DNA of 64,000 nucleotides from Oscillatoria princeps RMCB-10 (GTDB lineage: Bacteria > Cyanobacteriota > Cyanobacteriia > Cyanobacteriales > Oscillatoriaceae), in NCBI GenBank assembly GCA_019359235.1, contig JAHHHT010000031.1:1-64000 (forward strand), given 5' to 3'. Below the pieces are notes generated by a model. It was given only the letters and a program-made list of their open reading frames with translations. It ran no database searches and had not been told where the DNA came from. Shown piece after piece: positions 1 through 10,979 of the stretch. The position numbers and the translations under genes are program-made. Positions within the stretch are counted from its first letter, which is position 1. Every line of letters begins with the position of its first letter.

Positions 1-459
1 GGTGTAGCTAGTCAGTGCCGGCAAGCTAAGGGTGCCGCCGTAACTGCTAGACAAGTCTACCTCCGTCAGACTGGCCAAATTGTCAGCCGAGATAACGCCA
101 CCATAGGCATTTAATACGGATTGCGCCTGGTCGCTGTTGTCATCGCTGAAGCTGGTAAGCGCCGGCAGGTTGATAGTGCTGCCGGAGTCTTGAGCTAGGA
201 TGTTAGTGCTGCTGGCAAGATTCTGGAGTCCGCCCAAAGTTAACACACCACCACCGACAGCGGTGATTGAGTTATTGCCGGTGTAGCTAGTCAGTGCCGG
301 CAAGCTAAGGGTGCCGCCGTAACTGCTAGACAAGTCTACCTCCGTCAGACTGGCCAAATTGTCAGCCGAGATAACGCCACCATAGGCATTTAATACGGAT
401 TGCGCCTGGTCGCTGTTGTCATCGCTGAAGCTGGTAAGCGCCGGCAGGTTGATAGTGCT
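1..459. repeat. Direct repeat, 279-bp period, with 180 bp identical between copies
   Basis: Positions 1-180 and 280-459 are identical base for base. The 279-bp spacing equals 93 codons, so the repeat is in frame in the giant protein and encodes a repeated segment containing LPALTS motifs. The array may continue beyond the left edge. Identity at synonymous positions suggests recent duplication or gene conversion. Confidence 0.95.
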
Positions 460-3400
460 ACCGGCATCAGAAGCCTCGAACCGCGTGCTGCCGACAATCG
501 CAGTAACACCACTCAGCGTCAGAGTTCCGCCCCTGTTGGCAGAAAGACTGCTAGCACCCTCAAATGTAATCTCACCATTTGCGGTAAAGGAGGCATCCTC
601 ACCGCCGGCAATCACACTCCCACTGCTGACTGTCAAATCCCCATTCACTTCCGATTCCTCGCTAACGGAGAGCGAACCGCCAGAAATGATTAAAGACTCC
701 TCGCTGCGGATACTCTTGACGCTAACGTTGCCGGAAATTGCGATCGCAGGATTAGCGTTGAGGCGATTGATAGCAACATTATCATTAGCGCCCGGTACAG
801 TGCCGGTACTCCAGTTGGCGGGGTTGTTCCAGTCGCCATCGCTGTCGGAAATCCAGAATACGGTGTCTGGCGGCACGTCGGAATTGATGAACGACAGGGT
901 GAAAGGCTCGGCGAAACCATTCCCCGCCCGGTCGGCGATAATTGAAGGATCTACTGTCAGCTGGTAGTTGCCGAGAGGCAAGGTGCCTTCTGACAAAATA
1001 ACCAGCCGGCGAGCCGAGGGTGTCTCCACCGCACTGAGGGCAACTGCTGTGTCATCGCCACCGCCAATTGCGCCATCCGCTCCCAAATTAGTCAGCGTCA
1101 GTCCCGACAAATCTGCCAAAGATGTGTCTATCGGTTCGTTGAAACGGATAGTGATGAACGGGATATTCAATCCGAACCCACCGGCAGTTGGGGTAGTGCC
1201 GATCACCACCGGCGCGAAAGTGTCTTCCACCAAATTGACGGTGAGGACGTTTGACAGCACAGTATTGCCTCCCGTATCAGTCGCCCGCACCTGAATTGTG
1301 GCAGTATTTGAATCCGCAGTGATATTGGGAGCCACAGCTTGCAGGTCAAATGGGAACGAAACGTCATTGCGAACCACTTCGTCATTGACCAGCAGTTCCA
1401 CATTGCGCACTTGCACGTCATCCGAGACACCGGCAGTGATGGGAATAGTAACGCCTTCCAGCACCTGGATGCCCTCCGTGGCGGGATCTGCGTCAGCACC
1501 GGCAGCGCTGATTGTTAAAGTTGGGGCAGCACCGGCGCTGTCAAAAGGCAGGTAATTAATGACTTGCAAGCCAGCCGAACCGTCTGCTACAAAAGCAATC
1601 CCGGAAGCGACAGCCACTTTATTAGCAAACCCGGGCGTGTCAACCCCAGTCAAGAAAGCGTCGGTGATTTGCGGGTTAGCCACACTGTAAACGCCCAAAC
1701 CCTGACCCTCAGACGCAAGCAAAGCCAAACCCGAACCGTTGAGCGCCACATCTCGAGCGATTAACAGCTGAGTGGCGTCGCCAATCAGAGTGGGGGCGCT
1801 GGGGTTGGAAACATCTACTGTCCGCAACCCGCTGCCGGCAAGGTAAGCAACGCCATTGCCGGCAAATACGCCAACTTCTTGCGAGGCAATATTGACAGTC
1901 AGCTGTCCGAGGACACCGGCTGCGCCTTCGCTGGCGATGTCGATAATAGAGAAGGTTTGAGATCCGGCGGTAAATGCGTACAGCTTTGTCCCCTCGCGGG
2001 CTAAGCCGGTGACTGTACCCTGTCCGGGTATCGTCAGGGTTTGCAACTCCTCGCCGGTGAGCAAGTCGATGGCGTGCAGGAAGTGGCCTTCTGTGGCGTA
2101 GGCGATCCCGTCGGCAATTTCCACCTGATTGGCGGAGATATTGGCGGTGCGGCTCAATGTCGGCAGCATGGGGTCGGAAACGTCCACGAAATGCAGTCCG
2201 CCGCTATTGCCGGCAACTGCTGCAATTTGCAAGTTGGTATCGGCGGCGACATCGGTGGCGTCTCCCGGCAAATCCAGCTGGCCCAAGATAATCGGATTGT
2301 CGAACTGGGAGGTGTCCACAACTGCCAGTCCGTGCGAGCCGGTGGCCACATAGGCGGTTTGGGTGCCGGTGTTGAGGGTTGAGCCTTCCACGGCGACTGC
2401 TTTGGCTTCACCGAATAAGGGCAGACTGGAGATAATGCCGGTGGGGAAAGCCCGACCTCCGAGTGGGTCAAGTCCCTGCTGGAGTTCGGCTAGGTCGTTA
2501 ATGCCATCGCCGTCAGAATCCGTATTGCTGGCAATGGTGCCGATAACCCGCTCGGCATCGTCCACCAGTCCATCTCCATCAGTATCGGGCAGGTCACTTG
2601 TGGACATAAACCGAAGAGGTGGGATATTCGTCGGCGAACCCGATGCACCAGTCTTGCCACTAAACGTACCCAGACGGTTATTGAGCTGATCGTAAACTGA
2701 TACAGTAAATTCGGTACTGGGTGGCAAGACACTGCTGATCTGACCTTTACCATCAGTCTTGCCCCGCAGTTGGAAGGTGCCGTAGTCAATTAAGTAAGGA
2801 GCATCCTTCGGTGTGCCGGCAAACTCGAAATACAACTGAGCAGTATTGTCCTGTGTTTTTTCGACCTGATCTTCAAACCCCTGAAAAGCTGTACCAAACT
2901 CTTCAATCGGCTGGATATCTGCCTGTACAGCCGAGGCTTCAGCCAGAAGGGTATTTAGCGTCTCAATTATCTCAGGAGGCACAGGGTCACTGGCCGATAC
3001 TTGTGCGTCTTTAGCCACCCCTAGACTCTGACGAGAAATAGAACGGCTCTGTTGCTGTATCCCTTGTGTGGGAGTTCCACTACTGCCAGCTGCTCCAGTA
3101 ATTGAAAGAAGTTGATCTACTTCCTTGCAAAGGAATTCCAGGCCAAGCCTTTTAAAACCTGAATCTGCTTGCTCAACTAAGCCATTGACTTTCGCCAGTT
3201 CTGTTTGGGCAACATCCAGTCCAGTGCAAGTAACCTTCACGGCAGGAGTATTGCAGGGGCTATCAGGCTTTTCCTGAACCTGATCGCAAATACCTTTAAA
3301 GGTATTTAGTATGGCCTCAATGCATTTAGAAATAGAGAGAGCTTTGCTCACGGGATCGCCTTGAGACTTTATGGCTTCAACCACAGCCACTAGAGAAGAT

Positions 3401-6400
3401 TTTCCATCATTGAGCAGTTTGATCCCATTTGCTATCTCGCCCAAAGTGATTATTTTGCCTTGTTTTTTTGCTGTGTCAATCTCTTCTTTCAGATTTTGGG
3501 CGTTATCGATCAGGCTGCTAATTCCAGTGGCAGCTTCAAAGGCCACTTTAATCCACTTATTGACGCTAGTCAACTCTATCAGGCACTTCTCCACACCTGT
3601 AAGTACATCAACGGTAATCTCAATTATTTGGTCTTTATCCAAACAGGGTGGTGGCGGCGGCGGCGGCTCTGGTGGCCCTTGTATTTGCGTCCCCGGATTG
3701 ATAAAATGCCACCCAGGCGCACGCACGCCCACACCCGGATCGGACACCACACTCTTCCCATCCTCACTCACCGTCCCAGTCCCAATCACCTCCCACTTAC
3801 CGGCATCGTGATTGAACGACCACAGCAAACTCTTCTCCCCAGGCGCTAACCCGTCCAAATTCGGGAAAGTCACCGGTGCCGGCACATCAAAATTGGTCGC
3901 GCCCCCATTAGCCTCCCGGTTGAACCCACTCGCACCCCCCGCCTGAATCGAAATCACCAACTGCGGATCTAAATTCGGCGGTAAAGGAGCCGGCAACCGA
4001 TCCGGAGCCACCGGCACAATCATCCCCTGCGTCGCCGCATTCCCCTGATCGTCCCGCGCCGAATTAGCAGGAAAAGTCACATTTGTCAACTCCCAGAAAG
4101 ACGGGTCAATATCCGGGAACAGCGCCTGCAGCTGCGCCTTGCTCGCTTCCCCAAACCCCACATCCGTATCTTCAGTAGCCGACAGCTGCTGGACATCGGA
4201 CGCCGCCATCGGGGGCAAATAAACATTAAACGTTTCCCCATCCATCGTCAGCTGCGTCTCTTGACCAGGCACACTGTGGAAAGGCTTCCCTAAACTCGCA
4301 TATTGCGTGCCCGCCGGCGCAGTGCTCGCCGTGGAACCGTCAATATACACAAAGAACTCCGGAGCCGGCACATCTTCCAGCACGAAATAGCCACTTTCAT
4401 CCGTCACCGCCTGCAAATCCGGGAACCCATCCACCCGAATCGTCGCCCCCACCACCGGCTTATCCGATCCGTCGGGATTCTTGTTATACGAATCGTACAC
4501 ATACCCGAAAACTTTCGTCCCCTCAATCCGAGTTAAAGGCAGCGTGCGGAAATCCGCCGTCTTCACCCCACCGGCAGTTCCGTCGCCGTTACCATCCAGC
4601 GCCTCTCCCTCGCGGGTAACAATCTTATCCCCATCCACTACAACTCGCACTTCCGTAGAAGCCGGCAGCGGTTCATCATAAAAGAAAGTCGCAAACTCCT
4701 CCGTGCTGGAAACCTCAATCCGCCCCGGAATCGTATCCCCATTCGCAATCAGGTAAAACGAATCGCTGTTAACCGTCGCGGGGTCAACCTTTTCCCCAAA
4801 CCGGACAATTGTCTCCCGATTCAGCCCTACCATTCCCTCCCCATTCGAGGGCGAAATCTCAACCTGCTTGGGAGCCACAGTAAAATCAAACGTCAGCGGT
4901 TCCGCCAAAGCATTGCCGGCAATGTCGCTAACTGCCGGTGCAATCGCCAGCTGGTAACTCCCCTCCTGCAAAGACGCGCCAAAATTCACCCGCGCAATCC
5001 GGGGAGTCAGCTGTTCCACCGAAACGATACTGACAGCTTGCCCATCTTTTGTCAAAGTATAATTACCCGCCGCAAACGCCGCATCCCCCACCGGCTCATC
5101 ATAAGACACGTCCACAAAAGAAGGTGACGTGTTGAGAGTTCCGGATATAGCTGTCGCCTCCGGTGCTGTGGCGTCGAGCGTGAGAGAAACTTCCAGCAGA
5201 CTCGACTCATTGCCGGCGGCATCTGTAGCCTGGAGTTTGAGCGTGTGCTCCCCATCCGCCAGCGCCGCGCCGTTAATTTCCTCCAAACGCTGCCGGTTAA
5301 ACGAGAAACTGCCATTTTCCTGCAAATCCGCCAGCACACCCACAAAACTTGCCACCGGCATCTCATCCAACCCGGCGCGGAAGTTGACAATTTCGCTGAC
5401 ATCTGTTATAATACCCGCCACCGACGGGTCAGACGTAATGCCATCAGCCTCAGTGCCGGTGTCGTTAGTGAGTGCAGCGGTGATTGCCGGTGGCGTCTCA
5501 TCCTTGCTCACCGTCACGGCGGTAGAAGTAACATTGCCGGCGATATCAGTAGCGGTAACAGTCAGAGTCTGCTCCCCACCGGCAAGAGCGCTCACATCCA
5601 GCGCCACCTCAAACGCGCCACCCTCTAGCGTCAGCGGCACTTGAGTGCCGCCCTCAAAGCGGTAGCTGAGTGAGGCGAGAGCTTCTCCCACCGTACCTGT
5701 TAGCTGAGCTACAGAAGCGAGCTGGGCATTGTCCGCCGGCGCGGCAATCTCAAGTGCCGGCTGTGTCGTGTCGAGCGTAAAAGAAACTTCCAGCAGACTC
5801 GACTCATTGCCGGCGGCATCTGTAGCCTGGAGTTTGAGCGTGTGCTCCCCATCCGCCAGCGCCGCGCCGCTAATAACTTCTAGCTGTTCGCGGCTGAAGG
5901 AGAAAGTCCCACCGGCTTGCAATTGAGGCAGAACATCCACTAAAGTGTCGCTGAACCCAGCCCGGAACTGCGCAATTTGGCTCACATCAGTGACAGTGCC
6001 GGCAATTGCGGGGTTAGAGGTGATTTTATCAGTGTTGCTCGTGCCGGTGTCGCTAGCGAGTGCGGCGGTGATTGCCGGTGGTTGCGAATCCGGAGGGGGA
6101 GTCGGCGTCGGAGTGGGAGCAGGCTCGGGAGTGGGAGTCGGCTCGGGAATAGGAGTCGGAGTGGGAGTCGGCGTCGGAGTCGGCTCGGGAGTGGGAGTCG
6201 GCTCGGGAGCCGGTGTCGGCTCGGGAGCCGGTGTCGGCTCGGGAGCCGGTGTCGGCTCGGGAGTGGGAGTCGGCTCGGGAGCCGGTGTCGGTGTCGATAT
6301 CGGCGGTAGCACCGGCGTCTCCACTGTGGCATCCCCTGTCCCATCATCAGTCACCGGCAAGAAATTGTCTCGAGCGAGAATACTGCTGACAACCCCCTGA

Positions 6401-7089
6401 AGCACCGCGATAGCCTGGTTTGTCCCCTGGATCTCAATAATCGTGCTGCCGGCAAGAGTGCCGGTGCCGGACACTATATTAATAGAGTCGAACGTCAAAC
6501 CGCCGATTAGCTCAATCAGATCCTTACCGTCAGTGAAGTCAGCAATGACATCCGCTTCGGTGCCGTTTCCGATAACGAACCGGTCATTGCCTTCGCCGCC
6601 GGTAAAAAAGTCCGCACCCAAGTCTCCATAGAGGAAGTCATCGCCCTTATTGCCAAAAAGCCGGTCATTGCCTTTCCCCCCGCGCAGGGTATCGTCGCCC
6701 TGACCCCCATAGATGATATCGTCGCCGGTGTTGCCAAACTGTTGGTCAGCGCCGGTGTTGCCAAAGAGCAAATCGTCGCCTTCCCCTCCCAGCGCCGTAT
6801 CGCTGTCTTTGTCGCCCAAAAGCAGGTCACTGCCCAAATTGCCCAACAGCAAGTCGCCGCCTTGGCCACCCCACAGGGAGTCGTTGCCTTGGCCACCGTG
6901 ACAAGTATCGTCGCCCTGGTTGCCAAAAAGCAAGTCCGCGTCTTCGTTGCCAAATAGCAGATCCGCACCTGAACCGCCAAAAGCGGTATCGCTACCCGCA
7001 GAGCCCAAGATTAGGTCTTTGTCCGCAGTGCCACTGAGTTGATCGGCACCCACACCGCCCAGAAACGTATTATCGGCCAGAAACACCAT
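1..7089 (-). CDS. Giant modular surface/secreted protein with N-terminal RTX repeats (partial, C-terminus off the window)
   Basis: An open minus-strand frame runs from an ATG at 7089 to the window edge, giving at least 2363 residues. The frame was followed by eye over several lines and no stop was met. In order: RTX-type calcium-binding nonapeptides (GGxGxDxLxG, about residues 1-165); a C-cap like those after RTX blocks (170-196); a Pro-Thr/Glu-Pro linker (about 261-330); Ig-like repeats (about 334-745, including SwmB-like parts); a second Ig-like block; a carboxypeptidase-regulatory-like fold (GYVYDSYN..., about 855-907); polyproline (about 1134-1149); a helical Cys-containing stretch; a thrombospondin type 3-like run ([10 protein letters not shown], about 1497-1535); LVIVD-like propeller repeats (about 1550-1850); more Ig/SwmB folds; then a repeat-rich beta region. 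RTX repeats usually sit at the C-terminus, so this order is unusual. No classical signal peptide is seen. Likely an adhesin or extracellular matrix protein (inference). Confidence 0.85.
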   Translation of the reverse strand, partial: MVFLADNTFLGGVGADQLSGTADKDLILGSAGSDTAFGGSGADLLFGNEDADLLFGNQGDDTCHGGQGNDSLWGGQGGDLLLGNLGSDLLLGDKDSDTALGGEGDDLLFGNTGADQQFGNTGDDIIYGGQGDDTLRGGKGNDRLFGNKGDDFLYGDLGADFFTGGEGNDRFVIGNGTEADVIADFTDGKDLIELIGGLTFDSINIVSGTGTLAGSTIIEIQGTNQAIAVLQGVVSSILARDNFLPVTDDGTGDATVETPVLPPISTPTPAPEPTPTPEPTPAPEPTPAPEPTPAPEPTPTPEPTPTPTPTPTPIPEPTPTPEPAPTPTPTPPPDSQPPAITAALASDTGTSNTDKITSNPAIAGTVTDVSQIAQFRAGFSDTLVDVLPQLQAGGTFSFSREQLEVISGAALADGEHTLKLQATDAAGNESSLLEVSFTLDTTQPALEIAAPADNAQLASVAQLTGTVGEALASLSYRFEGGTQVPLTLEGGAFEVALDVSALAGGEQTLTVTATDIAGNVTSTAVTVSKDETPPAITAALTNDTGTEADGITSDPSVAGIITDVSEIVNFRAGLDEMPVASFVGVLADLQENGSFSFNRQRLEEINGAALADGEHTLKLQATDAAGNESSLLEVSLTLDATAPEATAISGTLNTSPSFVDVSYDEPVGDAAFAAGNYTLTKDGQAVSIVSVEQLTPRIARVNFGASLQEGSYQLAIAPAVSDIAGNALAEPLTFDFTVAPKQVEISPSNGEGMVGLNRETIVRFGEKVDPATVNSDSFYLIANGDTIPGRIEVSSTEEFATFFYDEPLPASTEVRVVVDGDKIVTREGEALDGNGDGTAGGVKTADFRTLPLTRIEGTKVFGYVYDSYNKNPDGSDKPVVGATIRVDGFPDLQAVTDESGYFVLEDVPAPEFFVYIDGSTASTAPAGTQYASLGKPFHSVPGQETQLTMDGETFNVYLPPMAASDVQQLSATEDTDVGFGEASKAQLQALFPDIDPSFWELTNVTFPANSARDDQGNAATQGMIVPVAPDRLPAPLPPNLDPQLVISIQAGGASGFNREANGGATNFDVPAPVTFPNLDGLAPGEKSLLWSFNHDAGKWEVIGTGTVSEDGKSVVSDPGVGVRAPGWHFINPGTQIQGPPEPPPPPPPCLDKDQIIEITVDVLTGVEKCLIELTSVNKWIKVAFEAATGISSLIDNAQNLKEEIDTAKKQGKIITLGEIANGIKLLNDGKSSLVAVVEAIKSQGDPVSKALSISKCIEAILNTFKGICDQVQEKPDSPCNTPAVKVTCTGLDVAQTELAKVNGLVEQADSGFKRLGLEFLCKEVDQLLSITGAAGSSGTPTQGIQQQSRSISRQSLGVAKDAQVSASDPVPPEIIETLNTLLAEASAVQADIQPIEEFGTAFQGFEDQVEKTQDNTAQLYFEFAGTPKDAPYLIDYGTFQLRGKTDGKGQISSVLPPSTEFTVSVYDQLNNRLGTFSGKTGASGSPTNIPPLRFMSTSDLPDTDGDGLVDDAERVIGTIASNTDSDGDGINDLAELQQGLDPLGGRAFPTGIISSLPLFGEAKAVAVEGSTLNTGTQTAYVATGSHGLAVVDTSQFDNPIILGQLDLPGDATDVAADTNLQIAAVAGNSGGLHFVDVSDPMLPTLSRTANISANQVEIADGIAYATEGHFLHAIDLLTGEELQTLTIPGQGTVTGLAREGTKLYAFTAGSQTFSIIDIASEGAAGVLGQLTVNIASQEVGVFAGNGVAYLAGSGLRTVDVSNPSAPTLIGDATQLLIARDVALNGSGLALLASEGQGLGVYSVANPQITDAFLTGVDTPGFANKVAVASGIAFVADGSAGLQVINYLPFDSAGAAPTLTISAAGADADPATEGIQVLEGVTIPITAGVSDDVQVRNVELLVNDEVVRNDVSFPFDLQAVAPNITADSNTATIQVRATDTGGNTVLSNVLTVNLVEDTFAPVVIGTTPTAGGFGLNIPFITIRFNEPIDTSLADLSGLTLTNLGADGAIGGGDDTAVALSAVETPSARRLVILSEGTLPLGNYQLTVDPSIIADRAGNGFAEPFTLSFINSDVPPDTVFWISDSDGDWNNPANWSTGTVPGANDNVAINRLNANPAIAISGNVSVKSIRSEESLIISGGSLSVSEESEVNGDLTVSSGSVIAGGEDASFTANGEITFEGASSLSANRGGTLTLSGVTAIVGSTRFEASDAGSTINLPALTSFSDDNSDQAQSVLNAYGGVISADNLASLTEVDLSSSYGGTLSLPALTSYTGNNSITAVGGGVLTLGGLQNLASSTNILAQDSGSTINLPALTSFSDDNSDQAQSVLNAYGGVISADNLASLTEVDLSSSYGGTLSLPALTSYT
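5185..5869. repeat. Near-identical pair of Ig-like repeat modules
   Basis: About 88 bp are identical between roughly 5185-5272 and 5782-5869 (spacing 597 bp, 199 codons). Both copies encode the same strand of an Ig-like module ([20 protein letters not shown]) in the giant surface protein. Confidence 0.85.
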
Positions 7090-7329
7090 ATTTATTCCCT
7101 TTCAGGCTGATTGAAAAGAAACAGAGGAGCGTACCAGCTCAACATTATCTGCCAATTGATTTGTTTAAGCTATTGATTTACATTTTTTGATAATAAAAAA
7201 ATTATCTTAATAGTCCGCCGCAGTAGGGGCGGGTTCAGATCCCAAACCCCCCTTAAAAAGAGGGGCGAATGCAGAGAATATCCGCTACTATCTGCGTAAA
7301 TCTGCGTAAAGAAAGCGGTTTTTAACCCT

Positions 7330-8532
7330 ATGTCTCCAGCACAAACCCTGCTAGAACGCCACCGGCAGCAATTTCCAGCCTTAGCAAATAAAGCGTATTT
7401 CAACTACGGCGGACAGGGACCCATGCCGGTGGACGCCCTCCAAGCCATCCAGCAATCTTATGAAGAAGTGGAGCGTGCGGGGCCATTTTCGCAAGCGGTG
7501 AATGACTGGAACGACCGGCAGAGCTTGGCCACGCGACAAGCCATAGCGGGGGAACTGGGGGTGCCGGTGGAAACCATCGCCCTCACCGAGGATGTCACCG
7601 TTGGCTGCAACATCGCCCTGTGGGGGCTGGACTGGAAACCAGGAGAACACCTGCTGATCACCGACTGCGAACATCCAGGCGTTGTGGCAACGGTGGGGGA
7701 ACTGCAGCGCCGGTTGGGCATCGAAGTGTCCACCTGCCCGCTCATGGCCACCTTGAACGAAGGCGATCCAGTAGAAGTCATCGCCAGACACCTGCGCCCC
7801 AACACCCGACTCGTCGTGCTCAGCCACATCTTGTGGAACACCGGCCAAGTCTTGCCCCTCGCCGAGATTGTCCAAGCATGCCGCAACGTCACCACAAATG
7901 GCCAGCCGGTGCGAGTCCTAGCCGATGCCGCCCAATCTGTGGGCGTTCTACCCCTGAACCTGACAGAATTGGGGGTTGACTTTTATGCCTTCACCGGCCA
8001 TAAATGGTGGTGTGGGCCCGAAGGCGTCGGGGGACTTTATGTGCGTCCAGACGCTTTAGAATCCCTGCACCCAACCTTTATCGGTTGGCGGGGTATTGTA
8101 GCCAACCAAACAGGACAGCCGGCTGGGTGGAAACCGGACGCGAGGCGATTTGAAATTGCCACCTCCGCTTATCCGCTGTATGCCGGTTTGCGCAGTGCCA
8201 TAGAAGCTCACCACCAGTGGGGAACCCCCCAAGAACGCTACCAGCGAATCCTCCACCTCAGCGAGTACCTGTGGCAAAAGCTGGGGAATCTTCCCGGCAT
8301 CACCTGTTTGCGGACATCGCCGCCAGAAGCCGGTTTGGTTTCCTTCCAGCTGGACAAAAACCGCCGAGATGCCGGTGTCACCCACAAGCAGCTAGTGCAG
8401 TTTTTGGAAAACCAAAGCATCATGGTGCGGACAATTGTCAGTCCAGACTGCGTGCGTGCTTGCGCTCACTATTTTACTGTAGAATGGGAGATAGACCGGC
8501 TGGTAGCTGCTATTTCGGATTTTATTTTATAA
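7330..8532 (+). CDS. L-cysteine/cystine lyase C-DES-like, PLP-dependent (class V aminotransferase fold)
   Basis: 400 residues. The sequence closely resembles, from memory, the Synechocystis cystine C-S lyase C-DES, which splits cystine or cysteine and can supply sulfur for iron-sulfur clusters. Shared landmarks: FPALANKAYFNYGGQG near the N-terminus, DCEHPG, SHILWNTGQVLPLAEI, and FTGHKWW with Lys225 as the probable PLP Schiff-base lysine. Length matches the family. It could instead be a generic NifS/SufS-like enzyme, but the overall match favours C-DES. The ATG at 7330 gives the right N-terminus, although no strong Shine-Dalgarno precedes it. The gene stands alone: the giant-protein gene upstream is divergent. 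Confidence 0.8.
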   Translation: MSPAQTLLERHRQQFPALANKAYFNYGGQGPMPVDALQAIQQSYEEVERAGPFSQAVNDWNDRQSLATRQAIAGELGVPVETIALTEDVTVGCNIALWGLDWKPGEHLLITDCEHPGVVATVGELQRRLGIEVSTCPLMATLNEGDPVEVIARHLRPNTRLVVLSHILWNTGQVLPLAEIVQACRNVTTNGQPVRVLADAAQSVGVLPLNLTELGVDFYAFTGHKWWCGPEGVGGLYVRPDALESLHPTFIGWRGIVANQTGQPAGWKPDARRFEIATSAYPLYAGLRSAIEAHHQWGTPQERYQRILHLSEYLWQKLGNLPGITCLRTSPPEAGLVSFQLDKNRRDAGVTHKQLVQFLENQSIMVRTIVSPDCVRACAHYFTVEWEIDRLVAAISDFIL

Positions 8533-8595
8533 TGAACCGCAGAGACGCAGAGAGCGCAGAGAGAAGAATGGGAAGAGGGGGATAATTAAAGCGTA

Positions 8596-8628
8596 AGAAA
8601 CCCGGTTTGTCAAAGAAAGCGGGTTTCT
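8596..8628. repeat. 33-bp palindromic repeat (AGAAACCCGG family), copy A
   Basis: Imperfect inverted repeat: AGAAACCCGGTTT pairs with a GCGGGTTTCT arm across a short loop. It lies between the cysteine lyase and the glycosyltransferase. Better-preserved copies lie at 10616-10648 and 49913-49945. It could form an RNA hairpin in the intergenic transcript. Confidence 0.8.
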
Positions 8629-8702
8629 GGCAATCGTTTCTGGCAATCCCCAAATCCCCTAATCCCGGCTCCCCACTCACAATTAAGGCTTAACAATTCC
8701 AA

Positions 8703-9806
8703 ATGTCTCAACGACCTGCGTTATATGTGGCCATCACCAATCACGGCTTTGGCCACGCCGTCCGCGCTGCATCGGTAGCAGCAGCGGTGCAAAAGCTGAA
8801 TCCGGAAATCTTGCTAATTCTGGTGACGACAGCGCCGCGCTGGTTGCTGGAGTCCTATATTCCCGGGGATTTTATTGTTCGCCCCCGGGCTTTTGATGTG
8901 GGCGTTATCCAATCGGACAGCCTGAATATGGATAAACCGGCAACCTTGGAAAAGTTGCGGGAGATTCGCAAGCGGCAGAATTCTATTATAGCCAGTGAGG
9001 TGAATTTCATCCATCTCAACCGGGTGGGGCTGGTGCTGGCGGATATTCCCCCCCTGGCGGCTCCCATTGCCAAAGCAGCCGGCATTCCCTGCTGGATGAT
9101 GAGCAACTTTGGCTGGGATTTTATCTACCGGGAATGGGGGGGTGAGTTTGTGGAAATGGCGGATTGGATTAGCGAGTGTTTCAGCAAGTGCGACCGCTTG
9201 TTTCGCTTGCCAATGCACGAACCGATGCAGGCTTTTCCCAATATAACAGATGTGGGGTTAACCGGCGGAAGCCCCCGCTACAGCGAAGAGGAACTCAGAG
9301 CGAGTTGGGGGATAGCTGCGCCGCAGGAGAAAACCGTCTTGCTGACATTTGGCGGATTGGGTGTGGATGGAATTCCTTACCACAATTTGTCACATTTTCC
9401 CGACTGGCAATTTATTACTTTTGACCGGCAAGCGCCGGATTTGCCCAATTTGATTAAAGTCACCCCAAAGCAGGAGGATAGCGGCGCTAAGCCCCCCCTC
9501 AGACCGGTTGACTTCATGCCGGTGTGCGGGCGGGTGGTGTCCAAACCGGGGTACAGCACATTTTCCGAAGCGTTGCGGTTGGGTGTGCCGGTGGTTTCTC
9601 TGACGCGAGAGGGTTTTGCTGAATCTCCCCTGCTGATGGAAGGGATTCAGGATTGCGTTGACCATCAAATTGTCTCGCCGGCAGAGTTTTTTGAGGGGGG
9701 TTGGGAATTTCTGCGCCAACCTTTGCAGCCCCCTCGGAAATCAGAGCCGGTGGCTAAAGATGGAACCGAGGCGATTGCCGGTGCTATTGTTAGCTATTTC
9801 CAGTAA
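8703..9806 (+). CDS. GT-B fold glycosyltransferase-like protein
   Basis: 367 residues, cytoplasmic, no membrane segment. The N-terminal half begins ALYVAITNHGFGHAVRA, a Gly/His-rich first loop typical of MurG/MJ1255-like GT-B enzymes. The C-terminal half has LLTFGGLGVDG and the nucleotide-sugar-binding style KPGYSTFSEALRLGVPVV followed by an acidic Glu. Such proteins transfer sugars from UDP- or GDP-sugars; the substrate cannot be read from sequence. The ATG at 8703 is the first good start. A HAD phosphatase gene follows 79 bp downstream on the same strand, so the two may be co-transcribed and act on related sugar (phosphate) compounds (inference). Confidence 0.7.
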   Translation: MSQRPALYVAITNHGFGHAVRAASVAAAVQKLNPEILLILVTTAPRWLLESYIPGDFIVRPRAFDVGVIQSDSLNMDKPATLEKLREIRKRQNSIIASEVNFIHLNRVGLVLADIPPLAAPIAKAAGIPCWMMSNFGWDFIYREWGGEFVEMADWISECFSKCDRLFRLPMHEPMQAFPNITDVGLTGGSPRYSEEELRASWGIAAPQEKTVLLTFGGLGVDGIPYHNLSHFPDWQFITFDRQAPDLPNLIKVTPKQEDSGAKPPLRPVDFMPVCGRVVSKPGYSTFSEALRLGVPVVSLTREGFAESPLLMEGIQDCVDHQIVSPAEFFEGGWEFLRQPLQPPRKSEPVAKDGTEAIAGAIVSYFQ

Positions 9807-9885
9807 AGGCTTTGACCTGCTGGCACGCTCGCATTGGGCGGGCTCGCATGGTGAAAAATTGTTTTCCAAATCTGAGCATAAATAT

Positions 9886-10584
9886 ATGCGATATCTGGCA
9901 CTAGCGACCGATTACGATGGAACGATAGCCAAAGACGATCGGGTAGATAAAGCGACTCTAGAGGCTCTGAAACACCTGCGCGAATCCGGTCGGAAATTAA
10001 TCCTAGTTACGGGCCGGCAGCTGGAAGATTTACTAAGGGTTTTCCCTGACATTGACCTTTTCGACCGGGTTGTGGTCGAGAACGGAGCGTTGCTATACCG
10101 GCCCGCAACTCGCGAGGAAAAGGCGCTGGCAGATCCCCCACCGGCAGCATTTATCAAAGCGCTGCAACAGCGAAACGTCCACCCGGTAGCCGTCGGACGG
10201 GTGATAGTTGCCACCTGGCACCCGCACGAGACGGCGGTGATGGAAGCAATCCGCGACTTGGGGCTAGATTTGCAAATAATCTTGAATAAAGGTGCGGTGA
10301 TGGTGCTGCCTTCTGGCTTAAACAAAGTTTCCGGGCTGAGTGCGGCTTTGCAAGAGCTAGACGTATCGCCGGACAATACAGTGGGTGTTGGCGATGCTGA
10401 GAATGACAGCGATTTTCTGAGCTTCTGCCACTTTTCTGTCGCCGTTGCCAACGCCCTGCCGGCAGTCAAAGAGCGTGCCGACTGGGTGACGGATGGCGAG
10501 CGCGGTGCCGGTGTGGTGGAGCTGATTGACCGGCTGATTGCCTCCGACTTATCTGAACTGGAGCCGAAGGAGAAACGAGACTAA
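9886..10584 (+). CDS. HAD-family (Cof-type, IIB) hydrolase
   Basis: 232 residues from the ATG at 9886, chosen because the HAD motif I DYDGT (Asp9, Asp11) then lies at the N-terminus as usual. The open frame extends upstream into the glycosyltransferase gene but shows no family similarity there. Motif II is LVTGR, a conserved Lys lies in the SGLNKVSG stretch, and motif IV is GVGDAENDSDF. This fits Cof/sucrose-phosphate-phosphatase-like phosphohydrolases that dephosphorylate small sugar phosphates. The substrate is not determinable. Confidence 0.75.
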   Translation: MRYLALATDYDGTIAKDDRVDKATLEALKHLRESGRKLILVTGRQLEDLLRVFPDIDLFDRVVVENGALLYRPATREEKALADPPPAAFIKALQQRNVHPVAVGRVIVATWHPHETAVMEAIRDLGLDLQIILNKGAVMVLPSGLNKVSGLSAALQELDVSPDNTVGVGDAENDSDFLSFCHFSVAVANALPAVKERADWVTDGERGAGVVELIDRLIASDLSELEPKEKRD

Positions 10585-10979
10585 TATCCACTCACAGCCA
10601 CAGATCCGTTCTCACAGAAACCCGGTTTCTTTGAGAAACCGGGTTTCTCCGCGTCTCACAACTCAAATAGAAACACTACACTATCTAACTCAAGTTGCTA
10701 CCTACAAGTCTAAGCATCTAGATCCCCCCAAACCCCCCTTAAAAAGGGGGGCTTTGAGTATTTCCCCCCCTTTGTAGGGGCGGTGCCCCCGTGCCCGCCC
10801 GGCTAGGGGGGGATCTCACCTGACTCACTGGGAAGTAGCAACTTGGGTTATCCAGAAACCTGTAGGGGCGGGGCAAGCCCGAAAACTTTGCCACACAGCG
10901 AAGAGCATTAATAAACCCGCCCGGCACCACCCGTACACCCCATTCCCGACATGTCATCCCGCCGCAAATTCATCCGAAA
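10585..10979. repeat. Repeat-rich intergenic region
   Basis: 395 bp without a credible gene. It contains the perfect palindromic repeat at 10616-10648, a C-rich/A/G-rich hairpin (about 10727-10750) of the type also seen at 7240-7265 and inside the kinase gene at 24700, and two GTAGGGGCGG elements (10776 and 10863). It lies between convergent genes and may serve as a two-way transcription end region. Confidence 0.6.
10616..10648. repeat. 33-bp palindromic repeat (AGAAACCCGG family), copy B
   Basis: AGAAACCCGGTTTCT, short spacer, then AGAAACCGGGTTTCT. Besides the outer pairing, each arm is itself almost palindromic. It is nearly identical to the copy at 49913-49945. Confidence 0.9.
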
